59,916 nucleotides of DNA from Streptomyces sp. MBT65 (lineage in GTDB: Bacteria > Actinomycetota > Actinomycetes > Streptomycetales > Streptomycetaceae). Of this stretch, positions 31,906-40,413 are shown piece after piece (within the stretch, counting starts at the first letter, position 1; each line of letters begins with the position of its first letter). The stretch is taken from positions 1 to 59,916 of the forward strand of contig NZ_JAENRY010000091.1 in NCBI RefSeq assembly GCF_016612545.1. The letters are read 5' to 3'. Under the pieces are notes generated by a model. It was not told where the DNA came from and ran no database searches. It saw only the letters and a list, made by a program, of their open reading frames with translations. The position numbers were made by a program, and so were the translations under genes.

Positions 31906-32421
31906 GTGACCCGAGTGTTCACCGTCAGCGGCAGCATCGTCATCGATGTCCCACCCGAGGCCGCCTATCACGCCGTCAGCCGTCCCGGTGACATGGGCCG
32001 CTGGAGTCCGGAGAACCTGGGCACGACGGCCGGCTCGACGGACGAGAGCGCCACGCAGGGCAGCTCGTTCGTCGGGCGCAACAAGCGGGGAAGGTTCCGC
32101 TGGGTCACGCGTTGCACGGTCACGGCGGCCGATCCGGGCCGCCGTTTTGCGTTCCGGGTGCACGCCATCGGGCGCACCCGTCCGCGACTGCGCGGCCCGA
32201 TCGCGAGCTGGGAGTACCGCTTCGAACCGGCCGGTGAAGGCACCCGGGTCACCGAGACCTGGACCGACGACCGGCGCGCGTGGCCGACGTTCGCCGCCGA
32301 CGCCTTCGACCGGCTGGTCACCCCGGGCAGGACGTTCGCCGAGTTCCAGGTCCGCAACATCGACAGGACCCTGCGCAACCTCAAGCGCGAACTGGAGCTG
32401 GAGCACGGCCACTCCGGGTGA
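31906..32421 (+). CDS. SRPBCC family protein (polyketide cyclase/START-like)
   Basis: A 171-residue hydrophobic-pocket protein of the SRPBCC superfamily (Polyketide_cyc2 type). Order: beta1 VFTVSGSIVIDVPPEAAYHAVSRPGDMGRWSPE, Lys/Arg-rich loop GRNKRGRFRWVTRCTV, strand RFAFRVHAIG, WEYRFEPAGEGTRVTETWTD, then a long C-terminal helix with RNIDRTLRNLKRELE. It may bind a lipid or aromatic ligand. GTG at 31906 is chosen because AGAGG lies seven bases upstream and homology starts at VTRVFTVS; GTG 31891 is an alternative. No partner genes suggest a pathway. Confidence 0.85.
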   Translation: MTRVFTVSGSIVIDVPPEAAYHAVSRPGDMGRWSPENLGTTAGSTDESATQGSSFVGRNKRGRFRWVTRCTVTAADPGRRFAFRVHAIGRTRPRLRGPIASWEYRFEPAGEGTRVTETWTDDRRAWPTFAADAFDRLVTPGRTFAEFQVRNIDRTLRNLKRELELEHGHSG

Positions 32422-32489
32422 TCGGCGCCGACCCCAGGCGTCGGAACGTCCGGGGGTGGGAGGGCAGTTGGGCCCGGTCCGGGCACCCG

Positions 32490-32910
32490 AAGGTGAAGGA
32501 GTACGCCTGGTACCCGGCGGTCCAAGTGCCGTCCAGGGAGAGGCTGTTGACCGGGCTGTCGCTCGCGAAGCGGTAGGTCTTGGGCCGGTGTCCTTCTGCC
32601 CTGTCTTCGGAGGGAGCTGGACGCTCGGGTCGGCCTGCTTGAGCAGCGTGCGGATGAGGTCGTCCGTCTGGGCGTACTGGCCCTCGCCGAACTTGAAGTA
32701 GCGCACGGTGCCTTGGGCGTCCTTCAGGTACTTCGCGGGCCAGAACCGGTTGCGGTAGTTGTCCCCACCTCGACGTACGGCAGGCTGCGCCGGCAGTTGA
32801 TGCACGGGTAGGTCCAGAAATCGATCAGGACGACCTTGCCGCGCTCCTCCTTCAGATCGACCGGCTGCCGCCCGGAGTATTGAGCCGCTTCGAGATTCCG
32901 GTGATCGGCC
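32490..32910 (-). pseudogene. DipZ-type thioredoxin-family protein, internally deleted and frameshifted
   Basis: Three separate pieces of the C-terminal half of a DipZ/CcdA-thioredoxin protein remain in order. The thioredoxin entry with its redox pair (GKVVLIDFWTYPCINCRRSLPYVE, CxxC form) is followed directly by NYRNRFWPAKYLKDAQGTVRYFKFGEGQY, which normally lies about 80 residues later. Then, in a shifted frame near 32580, comes YRFASDSPVNSLSLDGTWTAGYQAYSFTFG of the C-terminal beta domain. The membrane CcdA part is absent. DipZ delivers reducing power to exported proteins. It lies close to the fasciclin gene, an association also known from mycobacteria. Confidence 0.75.
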
Positions 32911-32934
32911 GCGCCTGTCCGCACGAGCGCAGTG

Positions 32935-33337
32935 CGGCGAGGAATTCCTCGCCGCCGCGATGTCGGGGCGTACCGAGCGGCTGGTGGCGCTGCTCACCGA
33001 CAACGTGACGGCGGTCTCGGACGGCTACGGACTCGCCAGGCGGCTGTTGCGGTACAGGACGCGCGAGCGGGTCGCCACCTGCGGGGCCGGGTTCAAGCCC
33101 ACGCAGGCCAAACTGCGGCTGACCGGCGGCTCGCCCGCGATGCATATCGCCCTGGTCAACGGTTCCCCGGCCGTCCTCGCCGTGGTCGACGACCGGGTCG
33201 TGGGTGCCGTGGCGTTCGAAGTCACCGACGGCAAGGTCGCGTCCCTGCTCGGCATTGCCGCCGTGGACCGGCTCGTGCGCCTCAACGAGGGCTGGCGGCA
33301 GCACGAACCCGACGCACCGGTCATCAACGGATGGTGA
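32935..33337 (+). pseudogene. C-terminal SnoaL-like domain fragment of an ECF41-type sigma factor
   Basis: About 130 codons to TGA 33337 match the SnoaL-like extension of ECF41 (SigJ-like) sigma factors: EEFLAAAMSGRTERLVALLTDNVTAVSDGYG, then LTGGSPAMHIALVNGSPAVLAVVDDRVVGAVAFEVTDGKVASLLGI. The sigma-2 and sigma-4 DNA-binding domains are missing; upstream sequence is the DipZ remnant on the other strand. The domain itself may have a small internal loss after SDGYG. A 125-residue product from ATG 32960 is possible but would not bind DNA. Confidence 0.65.
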
Positions 33338-34012
33338 CCAGAGCCACCGGAATCCAGGGACCTGAGTCGGAGCGCAGACAGCACATCTTCGGCCCCCCCG
33401 AATCAGAGTCGGCCATGCGGTCGGACCCTCCATGGCCGACTACCGGTCGACACAGTGACCAAGTACGCATCGTCACGGAGAACTGGCCAGAGCGAATTCG
33501 AGCACCCTTGGCCACCTGTCGCTGGAAGTCACACGTGCCAGATGATGGTGGCCTCGTCGGTGAGACAGCGGGCCATCAGGCCGGTCATAGGAGTCCGTGG
33601 CCGCCGTCGACGGCCGGTGGCGGCGACGTCCGCCAGCAGTTGGGCATCGCCGTCCAGGTACTGCTCAGGTATTTCGTGCCCCTTCACGTCACCCCTTCGT
33701 TCCTTGACGCGCCGGTGACGGTTTCTTAGCGGGGACCGGCATTCGGACCTTGGTGAACTCTGCCGGGAACCGGCAATGCGCGGGTCCACCCCTGGCATGC
33801 ACGATGACTCAAGGGGAGCACCACGGACGGCCCCGCTGCCGGGCACCGGCAGCGGGGCCGGCGGGTGCCCGTACCAGGATCCGAGGCGAGCTTTCCGATT
33901 GGGCGAACTGCGCGGAACGGTCGTCGACGAACAGGCGTCGCGCCGAGTGGAGTTGAGGCGGCGTGCGTCCTCGCCGGCCTTCTGCCGCCCGGACAGAGAT
34001 CGTCGTGCAACG
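33338..34012. other. 675-bp stretch without an intact gene
   Basis: On the minus strand, 33570-33690 reads KGHEIPEQYLDGDAQLLADVAATGR, which resembles the N-terminus of PucR-like or CdaR-like regulators, but it breaks off at once. Nothing else is recognisable; the composition is coding-like, consistent with gene debris. Confidence 0.45.
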
Positions 34013-34921
34013 CTAAGAGGTCCTCGACGAACCCTCCGCGAGAAAGGCGTGGATCCGTTCGGAGATCAGGGGCCAGTCCCGGCCGAACCAGACGAGGTGG
34101 CTGTCGGCCCGGCTTTCGAGCAACTCGGCGTGCGGGAGGGCGGCGGCGAGTGCCCGGGCGTGGGCGAAGCACACTGCCGCGTCCTGGCGGGTGGCGATCA
34201 CCAGGGCGGGCTGGTAGACCCGGCCCGCATGACGCAACAGGTCTCCGGGTGCCGCAACTTCCTTGAGATCACGCGTGAATCCTCGCCCCGACCGCATCCG
34301 CGAGAACAGTGCGACCAGCGTCGTCCGGTCCTCCGGCCGAAGCTCCGCCACCACATCCCGCACGGGCAGGAGGGTGAGGTCGCGCAGCAGTATCCGCAGG
34401 CCGGCGTCGGGTGCGTACCGCATGAGGGAGTGAACGAGCGCCCAGGAAACGCGCTCGGTGTGCGGTGCGAAAACGATCCGGGCGCCGAGGCGGGTGCGTC
34501 GGCCGGGCCAGGGCAGCGGTCCTACGGCGCTCTTCAGGAGCAGCCTTTGGACCAGGGCGGGATGGCGTGCCGCCATCGCCACCGCGGTGGGTCCGCCGCC
34601 CGATACGCCGACCACGGCGGCGACTTCGGTGATCCCCAGGTGGGCGCAGAGCGTGGCGGTGACATCGGCGAACCCGGTGGCCGATACCCCGGTCGAGACC
34701 GGTGTGCGGCCGTATCCCGGGCGGGACGGCACCAGCACCGAGCATCCGGCTTCGGCGAACACCTCCTCGCCCAGCGAGAGCCCCGCGCGCATGTGCCCGC
34801 CGTAGAAGACCACGACGGTGTCCGGGCCGCGCCGGTCGAAGCGGTACTCGACGCGTCCGGCGGCCAACTCGGCCAGCACCGTGGGGTGTTCGTCCAGCCC
34901 GTGGCTGTGGGTACGGCTCAC
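34013..34921 (-). CDS. Alpha/beta hydrolase
   Basis: A 302-residue alpha/beta-hydrolase-fold protein. Oxyanion strand VVVFYGGHM, nucleophile elbow GVSGGGP with the catalytic Ser, and late His in ADSHLVWFG; the Asp lies probably in TRQDAAVCF. The lid region (about 150-215) is Arg-rich. No signal peptide, so cytosolic. The substrate is not predictable. GTG at 34921 is chosen because AAGGAG lies eight bases upstream and homology starts shortly after (RVEYRFDRRGPDTVVV). It is divergent from the CBS protein gene. Confidence 0.85.
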   Translation of the reverse strand: MSRTHSHGLDEHPTVLAELAAGRVEYRFDRRGPDTVVVFYGGHMRAGLSLGEEVFAEAGCSVLVPSRPGYGRTPVSTGVSATGFADVTATLCAHLGITEVAAVVGVSGGGPTAVAMAARHPALVQRLLLKSAVGPLPWPGRRTRLGARIVFAPHTERVSWALVHSLMRYAPDAGLRILLRDLTLLPVRDVVAELRPEDRTTLVALFSRMRSGRGFTRDLKEVAAPGDLLRHAGRVYQPALVIATRQDAAVCFAHARALAAALPHAELLESRADSHLVWFGRDWPLISERIHAFLAEGSSRTS

Positions 34922-35208
34922 GGCAGCATCTCCTTGCCCCGCCCGGGGGCGCATGCGGCCGGGCACGAGCAGGCGCTGCGGGATCCGGGCCGTGTGCCGG
35001 CGTCGGGGTAGCCGCTTCCTGCCCGGGACGGAGTCACCTTCGCATCGTGCCACCGGTCGCGGCCGGTGCCGCCCGACCGGCCTGCTCTCCGCGTCGTAGG
35101 CCGCCGGGCAGGCCGGTTGTATCGTGCGGAAAGCCGTCCCGGCAGTGCGTCCGCATCATCCGTGTGACGGTGGCCGTCGGGACCTCGACAGCGAGACGGG
35201 AGCCGGGC

Positions 35209-35670
35209 GTGCGGGCGCGTGACTTGGCGGTGGAGTACGAGACGGTCGGCCTCGACAGTGATGCGATGGACGCCGCGCGGCTGATGGCCGAACACCGGCT
35301 GCCGGCGCTGCTGGTGGTGGACGAACGGGGTGCGCCGAAGGCGATCCTGCCCGCCTCGCAGATGGTCAAGATCCTGGTGCCGGTGTACGTGGTCGAGGAC
35401 CCGACGCTCGCCGCAGTGGTCGACGAACATCACGCCGACCGGTTGTGCCAGGCGCTCAAGGGCCGCAAGGTCCGCGACTGCCTGTCGAAGACCGTGCCCG
35501 CGCCGCCGGTCGCCGCCCCGGACGACACCGCGCTGGAAGTGGCCGCGCAGATGGCGCGGGTACGCAGCCCCCTGGTGGCGGTCGTGGAGAAGGACGCGGC
35601 CGGTGGCCGGCTCCTCGGTGTGATCACGGCCTCGCATCTGCTGGAACGGTTGCTCGCCGCTACGGCCTGA
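35209..35670 (+). CDS. Two-CBS-domain protein
   Basis: A 153-residue protein made of two CBS domains forming a Bateman module that binds adenine nucleotides and usually gates enzymes or transporters. CBS1: VRARDLAVEYETVGLDSDAMDAARLMAEHRLPALLVVDERGAPKAIL; CBS2: KVRDCLSKTVPAPPVAAPDDTALEVAAQMARVRSPLVAVVEKDAAGGRLLGVITASHLLERLL. GTG 35209 has GGGAG six bases upstream. The ion-transport operon begins 450 bp downstream on the same strand, so it may serve those transporters; that is an inference from position only. Confidence 0.9.
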   Translation: MRARDLAVEYETVGLDSDAMDAARLMAEHRLPALLVVDERGAPKAILPASQMVKILVPVYVVEDPTLAAVVDEHHADRLCQALKGRKVRDCLSKTVPAPPVAAPDDTALEVAAQMARVRSPLVAVVEKDAAGGRLLGVITASHLLERLLAATA

Positions 35671-35679
35671 CCGGCGGCG

Positions 35680-35910
35680 TCAGGCATTGTCCGGACCGTC
35701 GCCCTCATGGATGTCCAGGGCGGCGCAGGGCAGACCCAGTTGGTCGAGGGTGCCCCGTGCCTGGGTACCGGAGTGGGTGACGATCACCTGGGTGCCGTGT
35801 GGCCGTGCCGCGAGCAGCGCCATGAAGAAGGCCGCGCCACTATCAGGACTGAGATAAGTCACCTGGGCCAGGTCGACCTCCAGGACACGGGGCGGTGTCC
35901 GGGCGTCCTC
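35680..35910 (-). pseudogene. C-terminal fragment of a STAS domain (anti-sigma factor antagonist-like) protein
   Basis: About 75 codons ending near 35680 encode the second half of a STAS domain: RVLEVDLAQVTYLSPDSGAAFFMALLAARPHGTQVIVTHSG, then LDQLGLPCAALDIHEGD. The phospho-acceptor Ser would lie in LSPDSG. The first strand and helix, normally about 40 residues, are missing; the frame upstream is open to 36399 but shows no homology. 35911-36120 holds no further gene; it is the upstream region of the ion-transport operon. Confidence 0.6.
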
Positions 35911-36120
35911 GGCCGCCGTTCGAGAGGTCGGCGGCAGGGCTCTCCGATCAGGGAGCGTGCCGGTCCCTTGTTGCCGGAACCCGGCAGAATCCCGGCCCCG
36001 ACCTCGCTCACCAAGAGCTGTTAAAGAAGCGTCAAGGACCTGTAAGGTTCCCAGCGGTGTGCCGGGAAGCCTGGTCGGCGAGTAGGGGATCACTCTCTCT
36101 TCCGATCGGGGGCGTAGGCC

Positions 36121-36417
36121 ATGGTGCTCGTGATGGTGTTCGGGGCCGCGCTGCTCGCCGCCTTCCTCCTCTTCGTCGTCGGCGGACTTCTGGTCAGCGA
36201 TGGCATGCAGGTCTTCCTGCCCAAGCCGCCCACCGACTTGAAGCACCCCGCGCCCGCGCCAGGTCTGACGGACGTCCCGGCTGCCCGTGCCCCCGCCCAC
36301 ACCCTCGCGCCCCGCAGCGACTCCCGCCCGGACGGTGCGTACACCCGGCCCGCCGCCCCGCATCACCTCACCGGCTCGACCGCCGAATCCGTCTCGCAAC
36401 CCCGCGGAGGATCGTGA
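36121..36417 (+). CDS. Small single-span membrane protein
   Basis: A 98-residue protein with one N-terminal transmembrane segment (about residues 3-25, LVMVFGAALLAAFLLFVVGGLLV) and a Pro/Ala-rich polar tail. No domain is recognised. Its stop overlaps the permease start as GTGA, which supports both translation and a role as accessory subunit of the permease. Upstream lies an AT-richer patch (36020-36050) that may be its promoter. Confidence 0.65.
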   Translation: MVLVMVFGAALLAAFLLFVVGGLLVSDGMQVFLPKPPTDLKHPAPAPGLTDVPAARAPAHTLAPRSDSRPDGAYTRPAAPHHLTGSTAESVSQPRGGS

Positions 36418-37712
36418 ACGACTGGCACAGCTGGGCGGCGATCGTCGTGTTCGTCGGTGCGTACGCCCTGATCATCAGCGAGAAGATCCACCGCGTCGCC
36501 GTGGCCCTGGGCGGCGCGGGCCTCATGCTCGCGATCGGGGCGACCGACGACGTCTCGGCGTTCTACTCCGAGGACTCCGGCATCGACTGGAACGTCATCT
36601 TCCTGCTGATGGGCATGATGATGATCGTCGGAGTGCTGAAGAAGACCGGCATGTTCGAGTACCTGGCGATCTGGTCCGTGAAGAAGGCCCGGGCGCAGCC
36701 CTTCCGGGTGATGGCCATGCTCGTCGTCATCACGGCGGTCGCCTCCGCCCTGCTCGACAACGTGACCACCGTGCTGCTGATCGCCCCGGTCACCCTGCTG
36801 GTCTGCGAACGCCTCGCGCTGCCCGCGGCCCCGTTCCTGATCGCGGAGGTGTTCGCCTCGAACATCGGCGGGACCGCGACCCTGGTCGGCGACCCGCCCA
36901 ACATCATCATCGCCAGCCGGGCCGGGATCACCTTCAACGACTTCCTGGTCCACCTCGCCCCGCTGTCCGCACTGCTCGTCGTCGTCCTGGTCGTCCTGTG
37001 CCGGGTGATGTTCCGCAAGACGTTCGTGTACGACGAGGACCGCGCCGCCGAGATCATGGCCCTGGAGGAGCGCGAGGCCATCAAGGACCCGCGGCTGATG
37101 GTCCAGGGCTTGGTCGTCCTGGCCCTGGTGGTCGCGGGCTTCGTCCTGCACCCGGTACTGCACTACGAACCGAGCATCGTCGCGCTGCTGGGCGCCGGGC
37201 TGCTGGTCGCCGTGTCCTCGGCCGAGACGAGCGAGGTCCTCGCCGAGGTGGAGTGGCCCACGCTCGCCTTCTTCGCGGGCCTGTTCATCATGATCGGCGG
37301 CCTGATCGACACCGGGGTGATCGACGAGGTCTCCAAGGCGCTCGCGGACACGATCGGCACGAACGAACTCGGCGGCTCCTTGACGATGTTGGGTGCATCC
37401 GCGGTCCTGTCCGGAGTCGTGGACAACATCCCGTACGTCGCCACGATGGCGCCCGTCACCAGCGACCTGGTCCATGCGATGGGCGGCGCCGGCGACCACG
37501 TCATGTGGTGGGCCCTCGCTCTCGGCGCCGACCTCGGCGGCAACGCCACCGCCATCGGCGCCTCCGCGAACGTCGTCGTCCTCGGCATCGCCGAACGCAA
37601 CCGACAGCCCATCACCTTCTGGCAGTTCACCAAGTACGGCCTGATCGTCACCGCCGTCACCGTGGCGATCTCGCTCGGCTACGTGTGGCTGCGCTACTTC
37701 GCGCCGGCCTGA
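36414..37712 (+). CDS. ArsB/NhaD-type ion permease (SLC13/CitM superfamily)
   Basis: A 432-residue inner-membrane protein with about 11 helices. Signature stretches of the ArsB/NhaD group: IDWNVIFLLMGMMMIVGVLKKTGMFEY, the re-entrant loop SALLDNVTTVLLIAPVTLLV with a conserved Asp-Asn, and its repeat SGVVDNIPYVATMAPV; also NIGGTATLVGDPPNIIIAS. These suggest Na+/H+ antiport or anion transport rather than arsenite, as no ars genes are present. GTG 36414 overlaps the preceding stop and has GGAGG just upstream. It is followed within 48 bp by the RCK_C gene. Confidence 0.9.
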   Translation: MNDWHSWAAIVVFVGAYALIISEKIHRVAVALGGAGLMLAIGATDDVSAFYSEDSGIDWNVIFLLMGMMMIVGVLKKTGMFEYLAIWSVKKARAQPFRVMAMLVVITAVASALLDNVTTVLLIAPVTLLVCERLALPAAPFLIAEVFASNIGGTATLVGDPPNIIIASRAGITFNDFLVHLAPLSALLVVVLVVLCRVMFRKTFVYDEDRAAEIMALEEREAIKDPRLMVQGLVVLALVVAGFVLHPVLHYEPSIVALLGAGLLVAVSSAETSEVLAEVEWPTLAFFAGLFIMIGGLIDTGVIDEVSKALADTIGTNELGGSLTMLGASAVLSGVVDNIPYVATMAPVTSDLVHAMGGAGDHVMWWALALGADLGGNATAIGASANVVVLGIAERNRQPITFWQFTKYGLIVTAVTVAISLGYVWLRYFAPA

Positions 37713-37760
37713 TCCGGGCCATCGCATCGACATCCGACAGAGAGGAACAAGGAGACAGCC

Positions 37761-38246
37761 ATGGGTACTCCACGCGTGAGCAGTACGCCGTTGCCAGGAA
37801 TCGGCGTCCGCTACGACCTGACGACACGAGAGCAACGGCGCCTGTCGGTGGTCGCGCACCGGGACGGCGAGCGGACGTTGAACGCCTACCGCTCGGACGA
37901 TCCGGACGCCTGCGCCCTGTCCGTACGGCTGACCACGGCGGAGTCGGCCGCGCTCGTCGACGCCCTGCTGCCTGAGCACCACAGCCCGAACCTCCTGTCC
38001 ACGACCGAACTGGGCCTGGTCGCCGAACGCATTCAGCTGTCGGCGCTCTCCTACTGGAACGGCCGGGTGCTGGGCGAGACCCGGATGCGCACGGAGACCG
38101 GCGTCTCGATCGTGGCCGTACTGCGCCGGGCCGAGGCCATCCCCTCACCGACCCCGGACTTCCGGCTGGCCGGTGGAGACACCCTGATCGTGATCGGCAC
38201 GCGCGAAGGCGTCGAGTCGGCCGCGGCGATACTCGGAAGGGAGTGA
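37761..38246 (+). CDS. cpeA: RCK_C (TrkA-C) domain regulatory subunit, KhtT/CpeA-like
   Basis: A 161-residue cytosolic protein. The N-terminal half (GIGVRYDLTTREQRRLSVVAHRDGERTLNAY) resembles KhtT, the regulator of the Bacillus KhtU K+/H+ antiporter. Residues about 80-158 form an RCK_C domain (LGETRMRTETGVSIVAVLRR, DTLIVIGTREGVESAAAIL). In Streptomyces the equivalent protein CpeA is reported to bind c-di-AMP and to act on the antiporter CpeB; assignment of the symbol rests on domain order and adjacency. ATG 37761 has AAGGAG seven bases before it. The stop overlaps the antiporter start (GTGA). Confidence 0.82.
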   Translation: MGTPRVSSTPLPGIGVRYDLTTREQRRLSVVAHRDGERTLNAYRSDDPDACALSVRLTTAESAALVDALLPEHHSPNLLSTTELGLVAERIQLSALSYWNGRVLGETRMRTETGVSIVAVLRRAEAIPSPTPDFRLAGGDTLIVIGTREGVESAAAILGRE

Positions 38247-39487
38247 CCCTGATGCATTCGTCCGCGAGGTTCCTGATCGAGTTCGGCGCGATCATCCTGG
38301 CCCTGGGGCTGCTGGGCCGGTTCGCCGCACGCTTCCACTTCTCCCCGATACCCCTCTATCTGCTGGCCGGACTCGCCTTCGGCGAGGGCGGGCTGCTGCC
38401 GCTGGGCACCAGCGAGGAGTTCGTCGCCATCGGCGCCGAGATCGGCGTCATCCTCCTGCTGTTGATGCTCGGCCTGGAGTACACGGCCAGCGATCTCGTC
38501 TCCAACCTCAAGACCCAGTACAGCGCGGGGCTCGTCGACGCCGCGCTCAACGCGCTGCCCGGCGCCGCGATGGCACTCCTCCTCGGCTGGGGACCGGTCG
38601 CCGCGGTGGTACTGGCCGGGGTCACCTGGATCTCCTCCTCCGGCGTCATCGCCAAGGTCCTCGGCGACCTCGGTCGCCTCGGCAACCGCGAGACCCCGGT
38701 CATCCTCAGCATCCTGGTCCTGGAAGATCTCTCCATGGCAGTCTACCTGCCGATCATCACCGCGCTGCTGGCCGGTGTCGGCCTCGCGTCCGGCAGCCTC
38801 ACCCTGGTCGTCGCCCTCGGCGCCGCCGCCCTCGTACTCCTCGTCGCGGTCCGCTACGGCCGTCACATCTCCCGTTTCGTCTCCAGCGACGACCCCGAGA
38901 AGCTGCTGCTGGTCGTCCTGGGCCTGACCCTCCTGGTCGCAGGACTCGCCCAGCAGCTCCAGGTCTCCGCCGCCGTGGGCGCGTTCCTGGTCGGTATCGC
39001 CCTGTCCGGCGAGGCAGCGGAGGGCGCCCACAACCTGCTCTCCCCGCTGCGGGACCTGTTCGCCGCCGTGTTCTTCGTCTTCTTCGGCCTGCACACCGAC
39101 CCCGCCAGCATCCCGCCCGTCCTGCTGCCCGCGCTCGCCCTGGCAGTCGTCACCGCCGGCACGAAGATCGCCACGGGGTACTGGGCGGCCCGGCGCGCGG
39201 GAATCTCCGTGAAGGGCCGCTGGCGGGCGGGCGGCACGCTGGTCGCTCGGGGCGAGTTCTCCATCGTCATCGCCGGACTCGCCGTCACCGCGGGCATCGA
39301 ACCCGCCCTCGGCCCGCTGGCCACGGCATATGTGCTGATCCTGGTCATCGTCGGGCCGCTGACCGCCCGTTACACCGAGCCGCTGGCCACCCGCCTGACC
39401 GGGTGGCGGCGGGACAGGTCCGCCCCTGTGGTCGAAGCGGAGGAATCCTCCAGCACCACGGCTCAGGAGCCCCACGAGGTGGCGTAG
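38243..39487 (+). CDS. cpeB: Cation:proton antiporter, CPA2 family, KhtU/CpeB-like
   Basis: A 414-residue inner-membrane antiporter with about 12 helices, the partner of the RCK_C protein. Features include SPIPLYLLAGLAFGEGGLLPLG, LLLLMLGLEYTASDL, SSSGVIAKVLGDLGRLGNRETPVILSILVLEDLSMAVYLP (an acidic Asp in helix 6), and LVARGEFSIVIAGLAV. It lacks the C-terminal TrkA-N domain of KefB/KefC, as expected when regulation is by a separate KhtT-type subunit. It should expel K+ or Na+ in exchange for protons. The start is GTG 38243, overlapping the upstream stop. The 3' end abuts remnants of a convergent membrane-protein gene. Confidence 0.9.
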   Translation: MTLMHSSARFLIEFGAIILALGLLGRFAARFHFSPIPLYLLAGLAFGEGGLLPLGTSEEFVAIGAEIGVILLLLMLGLEYTASDLVSNLKTQYSAGLVDAALNALPGAAMALLLGWGPVAAVVLAGVTWISSSGVIAKVLGDLGRLGNRETPVILSILVLEDLSMAVYLPIITALLAGVGLASGSLTLVVALGAAALVLLVAVRYGRHISRFVSSDDPEKLLLVVLGLTLLVAGLAQQLQVSAAVGAFLVGIALSGEAAEGAHNLLSPLRDLFAAVFFVFFGLHTDPASIPPVLLPALALAVVTAGTKIATGYWAARRAGISVKGRWRAGGTLVARGEFSIVIAGLAVTAGIEPALGPLATAYVLILVIVGPLTARYTEPLATRLTGWRRDRSAPVVEAEESSSTTAQEPHEVA

Positions 39488-39514
39488 GCCGGTTGCCGAT
39501 GGTCACCAGCCCGT

Positions 39515-40337
39515 CGGCAGCAGGTCCCTTGCTCATGCCGGAGAGTTCGGCGACGAGCAGGGCGAGCAGCGTGGCGAACACCAGCAGGGCGAGCCGGTGT
39601 TGGGGCGCGGCGGTGCGCAAACCGCCGCGCAACTCCGGGAGTTGGGGAGGCACGGGAGAGGCGCCCGCCCGCCGCAGCCCCGCCGCCGTCGCCGGTCCCA
39701 CGACCAGCGCGGTGCAGGCCGGATTCGCCCACACCCAGTAGCTGTACGGCCGCGTCCCGCCGACCCCTTCGTAGCAGCGGGTGACCAACAGGTGGTACGC
39801 CTCACACCAGTTGAAGCCGAGCAGCGTGAACACCACTGGTACGACGGCGAGTCCGGCGACGACGTGAGGGAGGGGGCGAAGCCGCCGGTGGCCGAGCAGC
39901 AGCGCGGCGCCCGCGATCACTGCGAACAGTGTCAGGCCGTACGAGAGACGGGCGGTGAGGCCGAAGAGGTGACCGGCGGCAAAGCCGGTCGCTCGCGGGC
40001 GGTGTCCGGTGACCGCGAGGGCGAGGAACGGGGCGGCGCGGCGGGCGAGTTGCTCACCGGCGAGGACGCGCACGGTGATGAGGACCGCGGCGGCGGCCGT
40101 CGCCCCGACGGTGATGCACCAGACGCCCGCCCAGGCTCCGCCGCCCAGACCGACCCGGTCCAGGAGGACGAAGGTGACGGTGGCCGCCGCGGGATGTCCG
40201 GCGATGTGCGCGGGCCAGGGTGCGGGGGAGTGGCTGAGGATGTGGTGGGTGAAGTCGCGCAGGGTGGCGGGGATGTCGTGGACGCGGCCGATGACCGTGA
40301 GGTACTCGTTCGTGGCCGTCAGCCGCAGTCAGCGGAG
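39515..40337 (-). pseudogene. Multi-span membrane protein (GT39-like mannosyltransferase family), lesions at three places
   Basis: Reading from a TGA near 40340, the frame encodes EYLTVIGRVHDIPATLRDFTHHI, HIAGHPAAATVTFVLLDRVGLGGGAWAG and LARRAAPFLALA, then jumps to LSYGLTLFAVIAGAALLLGHRRL and FNWCEAYHLLVTRCYEG, and finally AELSGMSKG. I take this to be a large conserved Streptomyces integral membrane protein of glycosyltransferase type. Compared with that plan the first 150 or so residues and the start codon are missing. A middle block after FLALA is replaced by a short unrelated stretch. The end after MSKG is lost and runs into the antiporter's 3' end. Only an internal GTG at 40073 is available as a start. 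Confidence 0.65.
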
Positions 40338-40413
40338 TACGACCGCCTCCGCGACCACCAGAGGCGCACTGAACGGAGACGACAACTGACCGGCTCACGA
40401 GGCCGTTGGGGTG

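Noticed and set aside
33529..33846. Possible PucR/CdaR-type regulator start on the minus strand
   Set aside because: Only about 25 residues look familiar; too short to list as a gene or a firm pseudogene.
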